Source: Metalysinibacillus jejuensis
GTDB lineage: Bacteria > Bacillota > Bacilli > Bacillales_A > Planococcaceae
Assembly: GCF_003057615.1 (NCBI RefSeq)
Contig: NZ_QAFW01000005.1
Span: 1 to 64,000, forward strand
Reading direction: 5' to 3'
DNA length: 64,000 nt
The notes beneath the pieces were generated by a model that saw only the letters and a program-made list of their open reading frames with translations, did no database searches and was not told the DNA's origin. Of the stretch, positions 6,981 through 15,829 are shown one piece after another; the stretch's first letter is position 1; each line of letters starts with the position of its first letter. Both the position numbers and the translations under genes were made by a program.

Positions 6981-7912
6981 GCTAAGTCCGCTCCTTTCGT
7001 AATAGCCATAAAGACATCCTCTAAATCTTTTTTCTGCTCTGTAAAGCTTGTAATAGCAAGGTCAGCAAGCATAGCCTCACGCAATAACTCTGTTTGCTCC
7101 ACTTTAGTACCACTGAAACTAAACTGCAGTTGCATAGCAGCATGATCTACAAACATGGCACTAACGAGTGGGTTACGCTCAAAAAAGGCACGCGCTTCTT
7201 CTAAGCCGTAACTTAGTTCTACAAAAATATGGGCATCGCCTTGTAGCTCTGCTTGAATTTGAGCGACATTGCCATGTGCAATTAAGGTACCGTTATCAAT
7301 CACACCAATTTCGTCACACATCTCCGCAAGCTCTGGCAAAATATGCGATGAAATAAGCACCGTCTTGCCTAAATCTTTAAGGCGATGAATAATATCACGC
7401 ATCTCAACACGCGCTCGTGGATCTAAGCCTGAAGCCGGCTCATCTAAAATCAACACATTAGGATCATGAATGAGTGCTCGTGCTAAACAAAGACGCTGTT
7501 TCATACCGCGTGATAATAAATCTACATACTCATAACGCTTATCTGTTAAATTTACGAGTGCTAATAGCTCTGGTATTAACTTTTTTCGTTCACTCGCTTT
7601 AAGGTTATAACTTGCGCCGTAAAAATCTAAATATTCATCTACTTTAAGTTGATCATATACACCAAAGAAGTCCGGCATATAACCAATCTCCTTGCGTACA
7701 GCTGCTGGCTCTCGTACGACACTTTTACCATTAATTAGTGCATCACCACTCGTTGGTGAAAGAAGCGTAGCTAAAATCGAAAACGTCGTAGATTTACCTG
7801 CGCCGTTCGCACCTACAAAACCAAATACCACACCGTCCCCTAATGTTAAATGTAAATCATTTAACGCATAGAAGTCGCCGTAACGCTTCGTTAATCCTGT
7901 AATCTCAATCAT
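6977..7912 (-). CDS. ABC transporter ATP-binding protein
   Basis: The 311-aa ATPase shows Walker A GANGAGKST (about residues 35-43), the signature LSRGMKQRL, Walker B VLILDEP and the following ISSHILPEL His loop. A C-terminal extension of about 90 residues is typical of the CcmA/NatA-type ATPases that serve ABC-2 permeases. It overlaps the preceding gene and the permease gene by 4 nt each, so translation is probably coupled. It energises the transporter formed with the two neighbouring membrane proteins. The substrate cannot be read from sequence. Confidence 0.95.
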   Translation of the reverse strand: MIEITGLTKRYGDFYALNDLHLTLGDGVVFGFVGANGAGKSTTFSILATLLSPTSGDALINGKSVVREPAAVRKEIGYMPDFFGVYDQLKVDEYLDFYGASYNLKASERKKLIPELLALVNLTDKRYEYVDLLSRGMKQRLCLARALIHDPNVLILDEPASGLDPRARVEMRDIIHRLKDLGKTVLISSHILPELAEMCDEIGVIDNGTLIAHGNVAQIQAELQGDAHIFVELSYGLEEARAFFERNPLVSAMFVDHAAMQLQFSFSGTKVEQTELLREAMLADLAITSFTEQKKDLEDVFMAITKGADLA

Positions 7913-10176
7913 TGCGCCACTCCTTTCAATTCAACAATTGGTAACTCATACCACTCATGCTCCGGTCCTGTTAGCAATAATTTAATTTGATTGCCATCGA
8001 TATAATCTTTGCTACTTGCAGTAGGTGCCATACGCTCAATATCTTCATAAGCTTGTGTCGTGGCATTCCAAATGCTAACCTCACCTTGCGTAGCATTTGC
8101 TTCTACGGTAATTTGTTTAATGCTTGCAATATCTTTCACCATTTGTGCTGGTACTTCTAACGTCATAACGGTTTCTTTACCTTCAAAATACCACTCTTCC
8201 TCATCCACAGAGGACGACGTATAAGCCGTAGCGGTTTGTAAGTCATAAAGTTGTTTATTCATCACTTCACTCGTAATAGAGAAATCGCCCTGCAATTGTA
8301 GTGTAGCTGTAATCGGTTGCGCTAAATAATTAATCATTTTTTGTTTGGCTTTGCCTTCATAAGTTAAGCCTATAAGCGGCTCATCTGTCCACCCTACTAA
8401 AATTGGTGACTGTAAGTCTTGCGTTTGTAAAACGGCTGCTTCGCTTACCATTTGATGAAGTCTTTCATCTAAATCTTGCTGTGGCATTGCTGTATACTGG
8501 TATGCTTCTAATGCTACTTGTCCTGCTTGTAAATAATTGCTCGGAATTTCAGCAGACACTTGTAACGTTGCACCCGCTTTAATGGTGCCAAGGTGAATAC
8601 GCTCTTTCCCTGTAGCAATCGCTACATCTTGAACATCGAACGGAAAATTATTTTTGACCGTTCCTTCAACTCTTCCATCTGCCACAACTAAGCTTGTGTC
8701 AAACTTGCCTAGCTTAGGGATAAAACTTTCGCCTTGAATTTGTTGTACCGACCAATAACGTGCATCTTTAAAAACGACTTGCTGACCTTTTGTGTAGGCA
8801 GTTTGTGCGTTTGCACCCAAATTGGTTGCCTCCATAGCAAAAGCTGTAGTTGTATCATCAAAAGTAAAACTAAAAGTACCACCACGATTTGTTAACAGTG
8901 ATGTCATATACGTGCCTGATAAACTACTGTCTTCATTAATGACATAGCTTGCTACTTGTTGTGTTTGTGGTTGACGAATGCGATCTTTAGCGCCGAAACC
9001 AAATAGAGTGATGGCGACAACAACCGCTAAGGTAGGAATGATAACCCAAGCATACTCACGCTTGTCTAACTTTTTTAATACCATATATAAAATTGGTCCA
9101 ACGATAATGACATATAAAATAATCGCGAGTAAAATACCTGAAGCTGAAACTTCAAAAGCCTCAAATGTTGCATTAGCAGTACGGTAATACTCAGCTACAT
9201 TTGTAGTAGCCATTACTTGATGTTGCATATCAACAGCACTTACCAACCACTCACCATAAGCTTGGTTGTTATGATATGGTTGATCGCCAATGACAAAAGC
9301 AAATTGTACAACTTTACCTTTACCTAATGGCTTTTGAGCAACTAATGTCTCTCCTGTCCCCGTCGTTTTTACTACAGTAGCACCTGGCTCAAGTGTTGTC
9401 ATATACCCCGGGATGGTCAGATTCTCACTAATCGTTAGCTGTTGCTTTTCAGCTTTTTGCAACGGCATATGCGCATTTAATTCACCTAATGTTGTCGGTG
9501 TTGTACCAGCAACTAACATGCCACCGTTTCGTACCCAAGCAATAAGTGCATTTTGCTGTGCCTTCGTTAAATCTTGAGTGGCTACATCATCAATAATGAG
9601 CACATTAGCAAGGGCCAACGCTTCAACATCTTGCGGAAATGTTTGTGTTGTTAAGGCGACTTCCACACTATCTGCAAGTTGTTTTTTTAATTGATCGGAT
9701 ACCGCCTGTAAACGCTCTCGGTTCGAAGTTAATGTAAAAATAAACGGCGTATCTTCTGGATATAATTGTGGTTGCGTAACTAATTGATACGTTGCACTTA
9801 CCTTTTTCCCTCCTTCAATACCGCCATCATAAAAAGCAATAATTTTTGGCAACATTACTTTGGGATTCTCAGCAATTTGCGAGCCATTTAAGTTTACTGT
9901 AATTTTCTTCTCTTCACCGCTCGCAATATTTAACGGCTGTGCTGTTGTTACCTCTCTATTATTTTTTTCAGATTTTACTACCATATCACCTAAAAAATCT
10001 TTACCTGTATTTTTAATTGTAATTTCTGCTGGCGATAGTGCACCATACTTCAATTTGTCCGTAACAGAAAAATCCACTTGTACTTCTATCGTCGATTTCG
10101 CTGCTACATGCATCGTCGGTAATAAAATACTCATTACGATGAGTACTAATGTTAAACGTAGCCATTGTTGACGCAT
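7909..10176 (-). CDS. Large secreted/membrane protein of the ABC operon, function unknown
   Basis: The 755-aa protein has an N-terminal signal peptide (about 1-26), an extracytoplasmic region resembling an Ig-like fold (about 30-130), and a stretch resembling a GATase-like/DUF4350 fold (LIIDDV...WVRNGGMLVAGTTP, about 190-225). Two membrane helices follow (about 347-367 and 376-398), then a second large domain of about 350 residues. It is the first gene of the operon, with a good ribosome site (AGGAG) before ATG 10176. Its position implies it works with the ABC pair, perhaps as a sensory or substrate-handling ectodomain. I do not recognise a named family. Confidence 0.85.
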   Translation of the reverse strand: MRQQWLRLTLVLIVMSILLPTMHVAAKSTIEVQVDFSVTDKLKYGALSPAEITIKNTGKDFLGDMVVKSEKNNREVTTAQPLNIASGEEKKITVNLNGSQIAENPKVMLPKIIAFYDGGIEGGKKVSATYQLVTQPQLYPEDTPFIFTLTSNRERLQAVSDQLKKQLADSVEVALTTQTFPQDVEALALANVLIIDDVATQDLTKAQQNALIAWVRNGGMLVAGTTPTTLGELNAHMPLQKAEKQQLTISENLTIPGYMTTLEPGATVVKTTGTGETLVAQKPLGKGKVVQFAFVIGDQPYHNNQAYGEWLVSAVDMQHQVMATTNVAEYYRTANATFEAFEVSASGILLAIILYVIIVGPILYMVLKKLDKREYAWVIIPTLAVVVAITLFGFGAKDRIRQPQTQQVASYVINEDSSLSGTYMTSLLTNRGGTFSFTFDDTTTAFAMEATNLGANAQTAYTKGQQVVFKDARYWSVQQIQGESFIPKLGKFDTSLVVADGRVEGTVKNNFPFDVQDVAIATGKERIHLGTIKAGATLQVSAEIPSNYLQAGQVALEAYQYTAMPQQDLDERLHQMVSEAAVLQTQDLQSPILVGWTDEPLIGLTYEGKAKQKMINYLAQPITATLQLQGDFSITSEVMNKQLYDLQTATAYTSSSVDEEEWYFEGKETVMTLEVPAQMVKDIASIKQITVEANATQGEVSIWNATTQAYEDIERMAPTASSKDYIDGNQIKLLLTGPEHEWYELPIVELKGVAQ

Positions 10177-10282
10177 AAATGTTCACTCCTTATTTTATAT
10201 GTGGTTATAGTGTAAACGCTATAAGCTGTAAAAAGGTCCATTGTTATAAAGCTTTAATATTTTTTTCAGAACTTAATAAGAA

Positions 10283-10307
10283 AGCGTTCGCCTATTAAGC
10301 GAACGCT
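10283..10307 (-). terminator. Terminator of the LysR-family gene
   Basis: AGCGTTCGC pairs perfectly with GCGAACGCT around a 7-nt loop, followed on the minus strand by TTCTTATT. The first arm includes part of the stop codon. The rest of the 10177-10305 gap holds only AT-rich sequence that probably carries the promoter of the ABC operon. Confidence 0.8.
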
Positions 10308-11199
10308 ACTCATAAAGTCCATATAAACATCGCGCATGATTTTGTACTACTTCCGAAAATGCTTGTACTTGGCGTAGTTCGAATGCCGATTCGTAACCGA
10401 TTAACCACGTATCTCTTGTTAAACCTAGCTCTTTATCATTATTAATGAGTGGGATTTTATTGACGTTTTCTTCACCATTTAATGTAATGGAAGGTAAAAT
10501 AGCGTAGCCAATGCCGTTCATCGCCATTTGCTTACACGTTTCAATTTGATCTACTAAAATTTGACGGTGTGGATTAGAAGAAAACTGATGTTGCCACCAC
10601 TGCTGGATTTCTTGATAATAATTAGAATCACTCTTAAACTGAATAAAAGGACGTTGCGTTTGCAACACATCCTCTAAAGTTTCAAGCTCACGGTCTACTA
10701 AATACAGCGTATCCCTAAACAAGTGCACCTTAGGCCCTTTCCAATCGACTTGACCTCGAACAATACCGACATGTGCCTCACCATCATAAAGCGCTCGCAC
10801 AATTTCTGAGCTCCAGCCTGTCATTAAGGAAATTTTGGCATCCGGAAATTGACTGACATATTCCTTTAATACTTTAGGTAACCAATTTTGCCCGATGATT
10901 GACGCGCAAGCAATTTTTAAAGTACCATTAACCTTTGTTGTTAAGCCTTGTATCGTTTCAAAAATTTGCTCACGTTTTTCTAACACTTCATTCGCATGCG
11001 CAATAACAAGCTCTCCTGCTGGTGTTGGTAACAACCCTTTTTGTGAGCGAATAAACAGCTGCGCATTCCATTCTTTTTCTAATGTTTTAAGACGTTGCGA
11101 CAGTGCAGGTTGCGTTAAAAAAAGGCGTTCCGCTGCCTTTCTCATATTGCGTTCTTCCGCTAAAATTTTTATGAGCTTTGCTTCTGTAACTGCTGTCAT
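10306..11199 (-). CDS. ccpC: LysR-family regulator CcpC
   Basis: The 297-aa LysR-type regulator has an N-terminal helix-turn-helix (about 1-60, with AAERLFLTQPALSQRLKTLE) and a periplasmic-binding-like effector domain. Long stretches (IIGQNWLPKVLKEYV, DQIETCKQMA, GIGYAILPS) match B. subtilis CcpC as I remember it. CcpC is a citrate-responsive repressor of citB and citZ. The neighbouring cbpB gene is also beside ccpC (ykuM) in B. subtilis, which supports the call. The regulated TCA-cycle genes are not in the window. Confidence 0.9.
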   Translation of the reverse strand: MTAVTEAKLIKILAEERNMRKAAERLFLTQPALSQRLKTLEKEWNAQLFIRSQKGLLPTPAGELVIAHANEVLEKREQIFETIQGLTTKVNGTLKIACASIIGQNWLPKVLKEYVSQFPDAKISLMTGWSSEIVRALYDGEAHVGIVRGQVDWKGPKVHLFRDTLYLVDRELETLEDVLQTQRPFIQFKSDSNYYQEIQQWWQHQFSSNPHRQILVDQIETCKQMAMNGIGYAILPSITLNGEENVNKIPLINNDKELGLTRDTWLIGYESAFELRQVQAFSEVVQNHARCLYGLYE

Positions 11200-11220
11200 T
11201 TCACTACTCCTTCACTTAAA

Positions 11221-11250
11221 AAAAAGATGCCCCTAATGGCGCATCTTTTT
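11221..11250 (-). terminator. Terminator between cbpB and ccpC
   Basis: AAAAAGATGC pairs with GCATCTTTTT around a short loop, and the minus strand continues with a T run. It overlaps the cbpB stop codon, so ccpC probably has its own promoter in the 49-bp gap. Confidence 0.8.
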
Positions 11251-11686
11251 ATGTGGAATATACATATTTTTTTAATTGTTTTAATACAACACGGCGTGTT
11301 AAAATACCCATAAACATACCATCTTCATCTACCACGCACAAAAATGCATTATTAATGACTAGCTCTAGCGCTCGTTGGAATGTATCTGTATACTTTAATG
11401 TCGCCACATCTTTATCCATAATAGCTTCAACTTTAATGCCACTTAATTTATCAAATTCAATATGTTCTAACCCTAATATCGATTCTGTAATCATTTTCAT
11501 ACTCAATAGCCCTTGTAAACGGTACTTCATATCAAGCACAGGAATCGCTGAATAGCCTGTTCGTGTTAGCACGAGTAGTGCATGCTCTGCATTGTTCATG
11601 CTTTGCACATGTGCAACCTTCTCAGATGAAATAATAAAGTCTTGAATCCCCATGTTTAATAAATCTCTATTCTTCGAAACAATCAT
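11249..11686 (-). CDS. cbpB: CBS-pair protein CbpB/DarB, c-di-AMP-binding
   Basis: The 145-aa protein is two tandem CBS motifs and little else, matching B. subtilis YkuL/DarB in length and in stretches such as HALLVLTRTGYSAIPVLD and TRRVVLKQLKKY. DarB/CbpB binds cyclic di-AMP and, when unbound, activates Rel and pyruvate carboxylase in relatives; that role is established for the family, not shown here. An upstream ATG at 11728 exists, but AAAGGAG lies 9 nt before ATG 11686 and the homologue starts there. The same genome carries the alarmone synthetase relQ and the potassium transporter ktrD. Confidence 0.92.
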   Translation of the reverse strand: MIVSKNRDLLNMGIQDFIISSEKVAHVQSMNNAEHALLVLTRTGYSAIPVLDMKYRLQGLLSMKMITESILGLEHIEFDKLSGIKVEAIMDKDVATLKYTDTFQRALELVINNAFLCVVDEDGMFMGILTRRVVLKQLKKYVYST

Positions 11687-11784
11687 AGTAGTCTTCTCCT
11701 TTATCGCCCTCTCATGAGAACAGGTCAATCACTTCCTATCATACCATAATTATTAATAACGCTATATTGAAATCACTGACTTTT

Positions 11785-12549
11785 TTAGAAAGGATGTGTA
11801 TTTAACCATTGTCCGCCATCTAACGTAACGCATTCGCCGTTCATATAGCGTGCTTTGTCAGACATAATAAATGCCGCTAAGTCACCAATCTCCTCTGGCG
11901 TCCCTAAACGTCCTAGCGGCACAGATTGAATCGTCCGTTTTGCCGCTTCTTCGGACTCCCATAACTTCTCAGAGCCACCCGTACGCTCGATAGGCCCAGG
12001 TGCAATCGCATTTACACGAATACCATACTGGCTACCCCACTCAACCGCTAATGTGCGCGTCAGCGACATGACACCTGCTTTCGCTGCTGCAGAATGCACT
12101 ACCCCAGCTCCTGCGCCCCATGCATAAGTAGCTAACATATTAATGATACTTCCCTTTATTTCTTTCTCAATCCAATAGTTACCGACAGCAGAAGTACAAT
12201 AAAAGGTGCCGTTTAATACGATGTCAATAACAGCTTGCCAACCATTAGGCGATAACTTTTCAGCTGGCACTAAAAAATTACCCGCTGCATTATTCACTAA
12301 ACCTGTCACTGTGCCGAATGTGTTATCAGCAAATGCCACCATAGCTTTCGCTTGCTCTGGATCGCGCACATCCATCGCAAATGTAGCAATATTTTCGCCT
12401 TCACTAATAAAAGCTTTAGCTTCTTGCAAACGTTCTTCATTTCGACCTGTGATTACTACGTTAGCGCCCTCTTTCACAAATTGCTTAGCCATGTACAAGC
12501 CCATGCCACTAGAGCCACCTGTTACGATAATTGTTTTTTCTTCTAGCAT
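11785..12549 (-). CDS. fadH: 2,4-dienoyl-CoA reductase, SDR family
   Basis: The 254-aa short-chain dehydrogenase has the cofactor motif TGGSSGMG (near residue 9), NNAAGNF, and a Tyr-containing stretch before HSAAAKAGV, where the classic YxxxK is replaced as in FadH/DECR-type enzymes. It matches B. subtilis FadH (YkuF), which reduces 2,4-dienoyl-CoA so that polyunsaturated chains can enter beta-oxidation. The longer frame to 12582 lacks a ribosome site, while GAGGGGG precedes ATG 12549. A likely FadR operator lies upstream. Confidence 0.93.
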   Translation of the reverse strand: MLEEKTIIVTGGSSGMGLYMAKQFVKEGANVVITGRNEERLQEAKAFISEGENIATFAMDVRDPEQAKAMVAFADNTFGTVTGLVNNAAGNFLVPAEKLSPNGWQAVIDIVLNGTFYCTSAVGNYWIEKEIKGSIINMLATYAWGAGAGVVHSAAAKAGVMSLTRTLAVEWGSQYGIRVNAIAPGPIERTGGSEKLWESEEAAKRTIQSVPLGRLGTPEEIGDLAAFIMSDKARYMNGECVTLDGGQWLNTHPF

Positions 12550-12566
12550 TGCGTCATCCCCCTCTA

Positions 12567-12586
12567 TTAACTGAATATTCATTCAT
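12567..12586 (-). promoter_or_regulatory. Probable FadR operator of fadH
   Basis: On the minus strand ATGAATGAATATTCAGTTAA matches 15 of 18 fixed positions of the Bacillus FadR box as I remember it (ATGAATGAnTAnTCATTCAT). It is 17 nt upstream of the fadH start. FadR (TetR family) represses fatty-acid degradation genes until acyl-CoA accumulates. The rest of the 12550-12747 gap is AT-rich with no gene. Confidence 0.6.
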
Positions 12587-12747
12587 AATCGTACTACATC
12601 ACCAGCGTTTTGTCATACAAAAATATCTCGAAAAATCTTTTTTATCATATTTAAAATCAATTTTTTCTACAAAATTCAAAAAAGCTATGTATTTATTTTC
12701 ATTTTTCGATTACCATTATCAATAGATAGAAAGGGTGTTTACGCATC

Positions 12748-13653
12748 ATGTTTCCATTGTTACAACAAACTTGGCTTGTAATAATAAGTCTAGCGGTACT
12801 AACTTTAGTCGGTTGTACGCCAGAAAAAAATCACATTGTGAAAGAAAATCACACGTATCCCACAGAAGCTACATTCGGTCACTTACATATCGCTTTAAAC
12901 GAAAGTTTACCTTACACCTCTGATGCACAAATATTTTATCAAGGGGTTGCTGTTACTTTAACGAATACCAGTAATGAGGCTATTAACTTACCATCAATGT
13001 TTTCGCGCATAACTGTTTTTGACACCACTGGGCAGGATATTACAAACCAAATCGACTGGCAAACAACAGATGAACACGGTAGAGATCTCGCTTCGTTAAA
13101 AAAAATCGCACCTAACCAAACGATAATCGGACATGTGTATTATAGAAGCGAAGCAACACCACATACTATCATGTTGACGCATAAAAAAAAGCCGCAACAG
13201 TTGCAATTGCCTCCATCACCTACCGTACCAATAGCGAGTGCTAAAAAACATGCGCTACCTGATGATGCCGTCGAGGCTAAAGTGCAAGTAATTCGTACAT
13301 GGTTTAACCAAATTGAAGCGAATGCTCAAGCAAATCAAATGAATGTACAACATATTGATAATATCGTAACTTATGACGCTGAAGCTTATCGCAAAGTAAC
13401 ATACCATTATCAAGAAATGACATATCATTTTTACTACATGAATGATGAGCTATTTTTCGCTTATACTTATCCTAATGTTGAAGCCGTCGCTTCAGAAAAC
13501 CGCTATTATTTCCAAGATAATATGTTGATTCGTTGGATTAAAGCAGATGGTACAACGATTAACCAAACCGCTGGCAATACAAGCGCTAATTTTTTACAAC
13601 AAGAAGCTAATATTAAATTTTTAGCTAATAAAATAAAAAACAGACGTCACTAA
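12748..13653 (+). CDS. Lipoprotein with a DUF4352-like domain
   Basis: The 301-aa protein starts with a lipoprotein signal: a hydrophobic stretch to residue 22 ending in the lipobox LVGC, so Cys23 should be lipidated and the protein anchored outside the membrane. Residues about 40-140 read like a beta-sandwich of the DUF4352/telomeric-repeat-like type (YQGVAVTLTNTSNEAINLP). The remainder is rich in Asn, Gln and Tyr and unrecognised. ATG follows AAAGGGTG at a slightly long spacing. It stands alone between divergent fadH and convergent ppk. Function unknown. Confidence 0.8.
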   Translation: MFPLLQQTWLVIISLAVLTLVGCTPEKNHIVKENHTYPTEATFGHLHIALNESLPYTSDAQIFYQGVAVTLTNTSNEAINLPSMFSRITVFDTTGQDITNQIDWQTTDEHGRDLASLKKIAPNQTIIGHVYYRSEATPHTIMLTHKKKPQQLQLPPSPTVPIASAKKHALPDDAVEAKVQVIRTWFNQIEANAQANQMNVQHIDNIVTYDAEAYRKVTYHYQEMTYHFYYMNDELFFAYTYPNVEAVASENRYYFQDNMLIRWIKADGTTINQTAGNTSANFLQQEANIKFLANKIKNRRH

Positions 13654-13676
13654 AGTATAGCGACGCCTGTTTTTTT
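13638..13676. terminator. Bidirectional terminator between the lipoprotein gene and ppk
   Basis: AAACAGACGTC pairs with GACGCCTGTTT with one mismatch. A/T tracts flank both sides, so it can end both convergent transcripts. Confidence 0.75.
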
Positions 13677-13684
13677 ATTGTAAG

Positions 13685-15829
13685 TTATTCTTCATTGACA
13701 ATTGCACTTAATGCTTCTTGTAAGAAAATTTCTTGGCTGTTTAATAAATTCGCATCAAGACCGCGATCTGCATCCTTATAACGGTATTTACTATCCGCCC
13801 CTTGCACACGTGCTTTCGCTGTATCCGCAATTTGTAAATCCATAATATGCTGAATACGCGCTTTCGCTGCCGCATCATAAATTGGGAATAAAATTTCTAC
13901 ACGCTTAATCATATTACGTGTCATCATGTCGGCTGATGATAAATAAATCTTCTCATCACCATTATTATTAAAGCAGTAAATGCGTGAGTGCTCTAAGAAG
14001 CGACCAACGATTGAAGTTACGGTAATATTTTCACTAATGCCTGGGATGCCTGGGCGTAAACAACAAATACCACGAATGATGAGCTCTACCTTCACCCCTG
14101 CAATTGACGCCTCATACATCTTCATCATTAAATCTTTATCCGTTAATGAATTCATTTTTGCACGAATGCGGCCATTGCCAAATTGCTTATGACAAGCAAT
14201 TTCATCATCAATTAATTTAATAAATTCATCACGAATATCAAATGGTGCTACGACCAAATGGTTAAATTTAGGTTTTTCTGTATAACCACTTAAATAGTTA
14301 AAGAAGTTTGTCGCATCAATACCAAACTCTTTATCTGTAGTAATGATACCCATATCTGTGTAAATTTTAGCTGTTGCATCATTATAGTTACCTGTACCAA
14401 GGTGAACAAAGCGCTCAATTTTACCTTGACGACGGCGTACCACTAACGTGATTTTCGAGTGTGTTTTTAAGTTATTCATACCATAAATAACCAAGCAACC
14501 TGCTTGTTCTAGCTGTTTCGCCCAATGCACGTTGTTTTCTTCATCAAAACGTGCCTTTAACTCTACAAGTACCGTAACTTGCTTACCATTCTCTGCTGCT
14601 TGTTTTAACGCTTGAATAATTGGCGAGTTACCACTTACACGATACAGCGTTTGTTTAATTGCAAGCACGTCTGGATTAACAGCTGCCTCAGCAATAAAAT
14701 CGACGATAGGTGCAAATGATTCATATGGATGGTGGAAGAACACATCTTGTTGTAATGATTTTTCAAAAATATCTTCATCTGAACATAAATCTAATGGACG
14801 CTGTGGAATAAAGCTCTCATACTCTAAGTGCTCACGACCTGCTGAAATCGCCTTCACAAACGGGAACATGAATGTTAAATCTAACGGTCCATCAATATGG
14901 AAGACATCCGCTTCTTCAATTTCAAATTCTTTCAGTAAATAAGCGAGTACTTCGTCACTCATTTCACCTTTTCGTACTTCTAAACGGCTTCCTACGCCCC
15001 ATTTACGCTTTTTCAATTCTTTTTCGATTTCTACAAGTAAATCGCGTGCGCCTTCTTCATGAATCGTTAAATCAGCGTTACGTGTTAGACGGAAGGCTTG
15101 TGCCGACTTTACCGTATAGCCGTAGAATAATTGTTCAATATGTTTTGTAATAACGTCTTCTAATAAAACAAACTCACTCTTACCTTCTTCAGTTGTCGGT
15201 AGTTCAATAAAGCGTCCTAATACAGATGGCACTTGTACTACAGCTACTTTTTGGCGATTTTCTGGATCGGCATCCTCTTGTTCTAGCAACACTAAAATAT
15301 TTAACGTTTTTCCAAGCAATGTTGGGAATGGACGGTACGCATCTACTGCTACTGGTGTCACAACTGGAAAAATTGTCTCTGTAAATAATTCATCGACATA
15401 ATTATTTTGTTCCGCTGTTAATTCATTAATATCTTTCATAAAAACATTATGTTCTGGTAGTAAATTATGTGTTAAATGATTGTATACTTCAGTTTGACGC
15501 TTAACTAGCGCTTGCGTACGTTCTGCGATACATGTAAGTTGCTCTGTTGGTGTTAACCCTGACTTGTTTTCAGGTTTATGAAAGCCAGCACGTACTTGAT
15601 CTTGTAACCCTGCTACACGTACCATGAAAAACTCGTCTAAATTCGAGCTGAAAATCGCTAAAAATTTTAAGCGCTCTAATAATGGGTTATGAATATCTTC
15701 CGCTTCTTCTAATACACGCTCATTAAACGCTAACCAGCTAAGCTCACGGTTATTATAGTATTCAGGCTTAGCAATCTCCTCTAGTAAATTCGTGTGATGG
15801 GCTGTTTCGTCAATGATTTCTGTCATCAT
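13685..15829 (-). CDS. ppk: Polyphosphate kinase 1
   Basis: The 714-aa enzyme reversibly makes inorganic polyphosphate from ATP. It shows the four-domain PPK1 plan: an N-terminal helical part with NRELSWLAFNERVLEEA, then the phospholipase-D-like halves with KARFDEENN, the NNLKTHSKITL stretch bearing the autophosphorylated His, HLGTGNYND, and SADMMTRN. It is transcribed after ppx, whose TGA overlaps the ATG, so the two are coupled. B. subtilis 168 lacks ppk, so this pair separates the organism from it. The tandem ATGATG at the start leaves a 1-codon uncertainty. Confidence 0.97.
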   Translation of the reverse strand: MMTEIIDETAHHTNLLEEIAKPEYYNNRELSWLAFNERVLEEAEDIHNPLLERLKFLAIFSSNLDEFFMVRVAGLQDQVRAGFHKPENKSGLTPTEQLTCIAERTQALVKRQTEVYNHLTHNLLPEHNVFMKDINELTAEQNNYVDELFTETIFPVVTPVAVDAYRPFPTLLGKTLNILVLLEQEDADPENRQKVAVVQVPSVLGRFIELPTTEEGKSEFVLLEDVITKHIEQLFYGYTVKSAQAFRLTRNADLTIHEEGARDLLVEIEKELKKRKWGVGSRLEVRKGEMSDEVLAYLLKEFEIEEADVFHIDGPLDLTFMFPFVKAISAGREHLEYESFIPQRPLDLCSDEDIFEKSLQQDVFFHHPYESFAPIVDFIAEAAVNPDVLAIKQTLYRVSGNSPIIQALKQAAENGKQVTVLVELKARFDEENNVHWAKQLEQAGCLVIYGMNNLKTHSKITLVVRRRQGKIERFVHLGTGNYNDATAKIYTDMGIITTDKEFGIDATNFFNYLSGYTEKPKFNHLVVAPFDIRDEFIKLIDDEIACHKQFGNGRIRAKMNSLTDKDLMMKMYEASIAGVKVELIIRGICCLRPGIPGISENITVTSIVGRFLEHSRIYCFNNNGDEKIYLSSADMMTRNMIKRVEILFPIYDAAAKARIQHIMDLQIADTAKARVQGADSKYRYKDADRGLDANLLNSQEIFLQEALSAIVNEE

